DNA from: Sphaerochaetaceae bacterium
GTDB taxonomy: Bacteria > Spirochaetota > Spirochaetia > Sphaerochaetales > Sphaerochaetaceae
DNA length: 64,000 nucleotides
Assembly: GCA_016302165.1 (NCBI GenBank)
Contig: JAEDOD010000001.1
Span: 1-64,000, forward strand
Direction of reading: 5' to 3'
Shown here: one piece after another, positions 60,713 to 64,000 of the stretch
Layout: the number at the start of each line of letters is the position of its first letter
Position numbering within the stretch: position 1 is the first letter of the stretch
The notes under the pieces: model-generated
The model's database searches: none
What the model was told of the DNA's origin: nothing
The model's input: only the letters and a program-made list of their open reading frames with translations
Position numbers and translations under genes: made by a program

Positions 60713-60741
60713 TTGACGCCAAGATGATATAATATTATATC
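60713..60741 (+). promoter_or_regulatory. Divergent promoter region with 16-bp palindrome
   Basis: TTGACG (60713-60718), 17-bp spacer, TATATC (60736-60741) serves the rightward gene. The perfect palindrome GATATAATATTATATC (60726-60741) places TATAAT on both strands, so it may also act as -10 for the leftward repeat gene. Confidence 0.55.
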
Positions 60742-60752
60742 TTTGGGGTTAT

Positions 60753-61205
60753 ATGTCTGCAAGATTCAAAACCTTAAGAGTGATTTTCTTTTTCCTCTTA
60801 TCCTTTGCCACAGTCACCTTGGTCTGGGGTGAAGGGGGCTATTTGGAAAGAAAGGAAAAGGAAGAGCGGCTGGAAAGGCTGGAGGCGGCGGCAGAATCCA
60901 AGGAAAGGGAGAATGCTCTTCTAAGGGAGCGGAATCTTGCATCCAAGGACTCGGATGAGGCTAAAGTGGAGCTCATCTATTCCTTCTCCACCACAGGGGA
61001 AAACGCCTATCAGGTGGTATCCTATCCAGAGAACTATGGTCTGGAGGGGGAATATAAAGGCATATCCTTTTCAAAATGTATTCTATGGGCTATCGTTCCT
61101 ACTTTTCTCTATGTCCTATTCCTGGTTTTCTGGGAAAAATGGAGAAGAAAGGGAGGAAGGAAAATGAAGGAGATGGAAAATGGCAGAGATAATAGATTGG
61201 AATGA
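60753..61205 (+). CDS. DivIC/FtsB-like membrane coiled-coil protein (tentative)
   Basis: 150 aa. N-terminal helix (VIFFFLLSFATVTLVWG) followed directly by a coiled coil (RKEKEERLERLEAAAESKER, EN.LLRERN), the FtsB/DivIC arrangement, in which the protein helps start septum formation. Unusually, a second membrane helix near 108-127 (ILWAIVPTFLYVLFLVFW) and a basic tail follow. Overlaps tsaC by 26 bp. Assignment is by shape, not by clear motif. Confidence 0.6.
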   Translation: MSARFKTLRVIFFFLLSFATVTLVWGEGGYLERKEKEERLERLEAAAESKERENALLRERNLASKDSDEAKVELIYSFSTTGENAYQVVSYPENYGLEGEYKGISFSKCILWAIVPTFLYVLFLVFWEKWRRKGGRKMKEMENGRDNRLE

Positions 61206-61743
61206 TGTGGTGATTGATGATATAAGCGCCAGGCTTCTGAGAAATGAAGTAGGTATCTTTCCTTGTGATACAATATATGGCATTTGTGCAAAAGTTTCTG
61301 AAGAGACCAGGGAAAGGATATATGAAATAAAGGAAAGGCCTGAATCCAAGAGGCTTCTGGTGCTGATGGATAAGGATAGTCTGGAAAGGGAAGGCCTTTT
61401 AGTGCCGGAAGAGATTGCTTCCCTTTGGCCTGCTCCCTTGACAGTGATTCTGCCTACAGCACAGGGAGACACTCTTGCTGTAAGGGTGCCTGATGATCCT
61501 TTCCTTTCCGCCCTCCTTCCTCTTACAGGGCCTATATTCTCCACCAGCGTAAACCTTTCAGGCTCTCCTGCCCTTACTTCCATAGTCGATATCATACCAG
61601 CCTTCAAAGACAAGGTAGACTTCATCATAGAGAAGAAGGATATGAAGGGTGGAGTGGGCAGCACCTTGCTGGACGCAACAAAAAGACCCTGTCGCATATT
61701 ACGGCAGGGTGCATACAAAGTAGATGAAAATCTCCTTACTTGA
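61180..61743 (+). CDS. tsaC: L-threonylcarbamoyladenylate synthase (TsaC/Sua5/YciO family)
   Basis: 187 aa. FPCDTIYGICAK (conserved T.YG.. region), KERPESKRLLVLM (KxR...P), WPAPLTVILP, VRVPDD, STSVNLSGSPA and STLLDAT are the dsRNA-binding-fold signatures. It makes threonylcarbamoyl-AMP for the t6A37 modification of ANN-decoding tRNAs. Contains, antisense, the terminator of the convergent DUF1015 gene. Confidence 0.92.
   Translation: MAEIIDWNDVVIDDISARLLRNEVGIFPCDTIYGICAKVSEETRERIYEIKERPESKRLLVLMDKDSLEREGLLVPEEIASLWPAPLTVILPTAQGDTLAVRVPDDPFLSALLPLTGPIFSTSVNLSGSPALTSIVDIIPAFKDKVDFIIEKKDMKGGVGSTLLDATKRPCRILRQGAYKVDENLLT
61676..61710 (-). terminator. Terminator for the DUF1015 gene, inside tsaC
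   Basis: Minus strand: ACCCTGCCG (61710-61702) pairs with CGACAGGGT (61694-61686), 9 bp with one G-T pair, loop of 7, then CTTTTTGTTG. Lies 26 bp beyond the DUF1015 stop, within the coding sequence of tsaC on the other strand. Confidence 0.75.
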
Positions 61744-63034
61744 TGATTTTCCTTGCTTCCATGTAATATCTCTTCTCGTTGGCGTGGCCAATGGAGAAGG
61801 TCTTTCTGGGATAGGCTCCGTCAGAGAGCATATCTGAGAAGAAGTTATCTTTTGAAACGTCTGGAAGGATGATTCCCAGGTTTCCTTTCCTTTCTCCCAG
61901 TTCCAGTGTTACATCTACTCCGTGGATGTAGTCGACTTCGCCCTTCTTCTCTTCCAGCATCTTGTCGATGACCAGCTGGATGGTTCCTGCAGCAATGGTT
62001 TTCTCTCCTCCATTTACAGTGTATACAAAGAGCTTTCCTTCATCTGAGAGACCGAAGTGCTGGCCAGGAGCATTGGTCTTTTTCAGAAGCTCTTCCTTAT
62101 CCTTGACCTCTTCCTTTGTGAATGAAGCGCAGAATCTGGAAAGAAGCTCTTCAAAGACAGGAAGAGAAATGTTGAAGAAGACTCTATGGATAGGTTCAAA
62201 CTGTAGGCCTTCGTCGAAGATGTTCTCCAGCTCCACCAGGGCATATCTGGCAGGATGATTCTTTCTCTCCTCCTCTGTCAGATTTGCCTTCAGGTCCTCC
62301 CAGCATGACTTTGCTGTAGCAAGGGAGTGGTTTCCGTCACCCATGGCAAAGAGAAGAGGATTCTTTGGATCCAGATCTCCATAGAGGGCGCTGAAGCCTG
62401 CCAGAATAGAGTTCTTATCTTCTTCTCCATCCACCAGATATCCTGTAAGGTGGCCTCCATTCTTGTTCAGGTCTGTGTCGTAGACCTTCCTGAGGCTATC
62501 CTTCTTTTTAGCCAGTGGTTCGATTATTCCTCTTCTCTTGTCTGAGATAAGGACCATGATGTGAGGAAGTTCAATAGGAGCATCCTTCCTGATTTCCTTG
62601 CGTGGAGGAATACGGGAAAGGATTGTGCCTTCTGTTGCCCTTATCAGTGTCCTGGACTCCTTTGAGTAGTCGTATGCTTCCAAGTCCAAGGCCACCATAA
62701 GGCCATACCTTTCGCCGCTTTCAGTTTCACGCCTGACCAGGATGAATGAGTCCTTATATTCCTGGAACACATTATTGTCCAGATACTTCTTCATGTTTTC
62801 ATTGATGGATGAGATGATTGCCTTCTTGTCTCCAGTCTCCAGATATACCTCAGGGAATATAAGGCGGAGGGTGCTTGGCTCATCTCCAATCTCCTCTGAC
62901 AGGCTTTCCCAGTATTCTGGCTGTGATGTGTACTGGTCGCAGGCGACAACAGCCCACTTTTTTGCATCGATTCTGTCTGAAGGAAGAAGAATATCTGGGG
63001 CCTTGAAGCCAAAGTCTGAAAAATTGCTGCTCAT
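61736..63034 (-). CDS. DUF1015-family protein
   Basis: 432 aa from ATG 63034 (GGAGAA upstream). WAVVACDQYTSQPEYW near the N-terminus, ATEGTILSRIPPR, and GDGNHSLATAKSCWED are the conserved blocks of DUF1015. Family function is not settled; a nucleotide-dependent kinase-like role has been discussed for distant ParB-fold relatives, which I would not assert here. Overlaps tsaC by 8 bp tail-to-tail. Confidence 0.88.
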   Translation of the reverse strand: MSSNFSDFGFKAPDILLPSDRIDAKKWAVVACDQYTSQPEYWESLSEEIGDEPSTLRLIFPEVYLETGDKKAIISSINENMKKYLDNNVFQEYKDSFILVRRETESGERYGLMVALDLEAYDYSKESRTLIRATEGTILSRIPPRKEIRKDAPIELPHIMVLISDKRRGIIEPLAKKKDSLRKVYDTDLNKNGGHLTGYLVDGEEDKNSILAGFSALYGDLDPKNPLLFAMGDGNHSLATAKSCWEDLKANLTEEERKNHPARYALVELENIFDEGLQFEPIHRVFFNISLPVFEELLSRFCASFTKEEVKDKEELLKKTNAPGQHFGLSDEGKLFVYTVNGGEKTIAAGTIQLVIDKMLEEKKGEVDYIHGVDVTLELGERKGNLGIILPDVSKDNFFSDMLSDGAYPRKTFSIGHANEKRYYMEARKIIK

Positions 63035-63226
63035 ATTAAGTTTCTCCAAAAAGATTAGGTTTTTATAAGTCTATCATTGTTTTCGTGAGGTAAGCATCAA
63101 TTATTTCTGAAAAATCTCATTTTACTGAAAACCTATGATTTTGCTATCTAATTTTGGGATTTCTGATTTTTGCTTCCTCCTGTCCCCATTATTGAGGCAA
63201 AGTCTCTCTCGTGATATGCTTTTCCC

Positions 63227-63574
63227 ATGCTGGAGCTGCGTAGAATCATAGAGTTTTCATCTAGGGTGCATACCTATCTTATTTCGCTATATACCTTCCT
63301 GGCCCTTCTCTTTGTGCTTTCCCTCTACTTTCCTGTCCAGGAGAGATTTGTGGGAGTCATAACTGTAATGCAGATGGCCATGGGCTGGACCTTGTTCCTT
63401 GAAGGTGCCTGGGTAATCTTCGGCTCCATTCTCTGCACCTTCTATTCAAAGGTCCTGGTGGTCAGCCCCATATTGAAGACCCTCCTTAGGCTCCTGGTCT
63501 ATTTCCTCATTTCCATTGTACTTGATATAGTAAATACACTTATTACCGGAGGCTTTAGCTATGGAAGCTTGTAA
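63227..63574 (+). CDS. Small membrane protein of unknown function
   Basis: 115 aa with three hydrophobic segments (~17-34, 43-70, 84-108): LISLYTFLALLFVLSLYF, VITVMQMAMGWTLFLEGAWV, LLVYFLISIVLDIVNTLI. No motif recognised and no strong ribosome site. Its end overlaps aroH by 14 bp, so the two are likely coexpressed. Confidence 0.65.
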   Translation: MLELRRIIEFSSRVHTYLISLYTFLALLFVLSLYFPVQERFVGVITVMQMAMGWTLFLEGAWVIFGSILCTFYSKVLVVSPILKTLLRLLVYFLISIVLDIVNTLITGGFSYGSL

Positions 63575-63941
63575 TAGAAGAGTCTGGGCAATCAGAGGGG
63601 CAACAACAGTCTCATCTGATGACCCAGCTCTCATCGATGAAGCTGTTGGGGAGCTTCTTTCCCTTATCTATAAGGAAAACAACTTCAGTGAAGAGGATGT
63701 GGTCTTCACTCTGTTCTCCCAGACTTCGGACCTTAGGAGCCGCAATGCCGCCGCTGCAGCAAGAAGAAACGGTTTCTCCACCCATTCTCCTCTCTTCTGT
63801 GTCCAGGAGGCTGAGATAGATGGAATGCTGGAGAGGGCCATAAGAGTGATGATAGAGGTGGAGAAGGATAACATGGATTCTCCGAAGATGATCTACCTTA
63901 GAGGGGCTTCTGGACTGAGGCCGGATTTGAAGAGGAATTGA
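63561..63941 (+). CDS. aroH: Chorismate mutase, AroH type
   Basis: 126 aa, the size of the Bacillus subtilis-type trimeric enzyme. VWAIRGATTVSSDD (Arg7-type active-site residue), FTLFSQTSDLRSRNAAAAAR, C/R in SPLFCVQEAEIDG and VIY-like MIYLRGASGLRPD all match. Converts chorismate to prephenate for Phe/Tyr. Together with aroB it indicates an active aromatic amino-acid route. Confidence 0.92.
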   Translation: MEACNRRVWAIRGATTVSSDDPALIDEAVGELLSLIYKENNFSEEDVVFTLFSQTSDLRSRNAAAAARRNGFSTHSPLFCVQEAEIDGMLERAIRVMIEVEKDNMDSPKMIYLRGASGLRPDLKRN

Positions 63942-63943
63942 AA

Positions 63944-64000
63944 ATGAAGATAACTATTGTCAATGGAAGCGCCAGGGAGGAAGGAAACTCAGCCAAGGCA
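63944..64000 (+). CDS. Start of a flavodoxin-like/NADPH-dependent FMN reductase, cut by window edge
   Basis: Only 19 codons visible: MKITIVNGSAREEGNSAKA. KI.IVNGS.R..GN is the first strand and phosphate loop of the NADPH-dependent FMN reductase/flavodoxin-like family. Starts 2 nt after aroH. Confidence 0.6.
   Translation, partial: MKITIVNGSAREEGNSAKA

Noticed and set aside
63056..63135. TAGGTTTT/AAAACCTA inverted repeat between DUF1015 gene and the small membrane gene
   Set aside because: 8-bp arms 64 bp apart in AT-rich DNA are likely by chance; no further structure or repeat supports it.
1..64000. CRISPR arrays, tRNA or rRNA genes, insertion sequences, prophage
   Set aside because: Reading the intergenic gaps gave no regularly spaced repeats, cloverleaf, transposase, integrase or attachment-like repeats.

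Overview
The window reads as one continuous chromosomal segment of a fermentative, Gram-negative-type bacterium, most likely a spirochaete of the Sphaerochaeta/Treponema side. Pointers are a complete rnfCDGEAB cluster, a eukaryotic-like (type 2) isoleucyl-tRNA synthetase, a short HrpA helicase, two class-II nucleotidyltransferases, a relaxed lipobox and a PEGA-domain protein. The taxon is an inference. The DNA is moderate in GC, rich in AGA/AGG arginine codons and densely packed: many genes overlap by ATGA/TAATG junctions, and AAGGAG sits about 6 nt before many starts. I saw no tRNA, rRNA, CRISPR array, transposase or phage gene.

Layout. 1-1283: 3' part of an outer-membrane-type protein with 119-residue repeats. 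1387-2693: mscS and a membrane/coiled-coil partner. 2825-8265: ftsH-lepA-galM-udk, meeting yidD. 8665-9954: rpmF-acpP-rnc with a consensus promoter and a terminator shared with convergent cca. 11388-16391: LacI-regulated sugar operon (isomerase, regulator, FGGY kinase, mutarotase) with a 20-bp operator at the start site. 16547-21812: ileS, a lipoprotein, an FmdB-type zinc ribbon and trpS (predicted Fe-S type). 22062-29605 (minus): seven-gene operon fba-split transketolase-PfkB kinase-Fe3+/sugar-phosphate-type ABC transporter, divergent from a DeoR regulator with repeated operator half-sites between them. 30513-33982 (minus): SLC13-like permease, thiI and its cysteine desulfurase. 34065-41034: aroB, hrpA, hisS, pcnB and a P-loop/Asp23-like protein.

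41106-44197 (minus) holds two tandem mgtE magnesium transporter genes, each preceded by a short, well-initiated ORF whose peptide begins with acidic residues (MDDGTGS and MESDPGS). These look like related leader peptides and are the most interesting undescribed element here, because enterobacterial MgtL (beginning MEPDP) senses Mg2+ through such residues.

44385-49395: rnf operon with a consensus promoter. 49400-54402: a GH57-like protein lacking catalytic residues, prfB with a programmed +1 frameshift, a PEGA protein and ftsY. 54405-58182: periplasmic protein plus a Lol/FtsX-type exporter. 58226-64000: rnz, a membrane protein with a long PVEKIVE-like repeat, a DivIC-like protein, tsaC, a DUF1015 protein whose terminator lies inside tsaC, a small membrane protein, aroH and the start of a flavodoxin-like reductase.

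The genes together describe translation and tRNA housekeeping, lipoprotein/envelope export, fermentative redox balance through Rnf, and two regulated sugar-catabolic loci.
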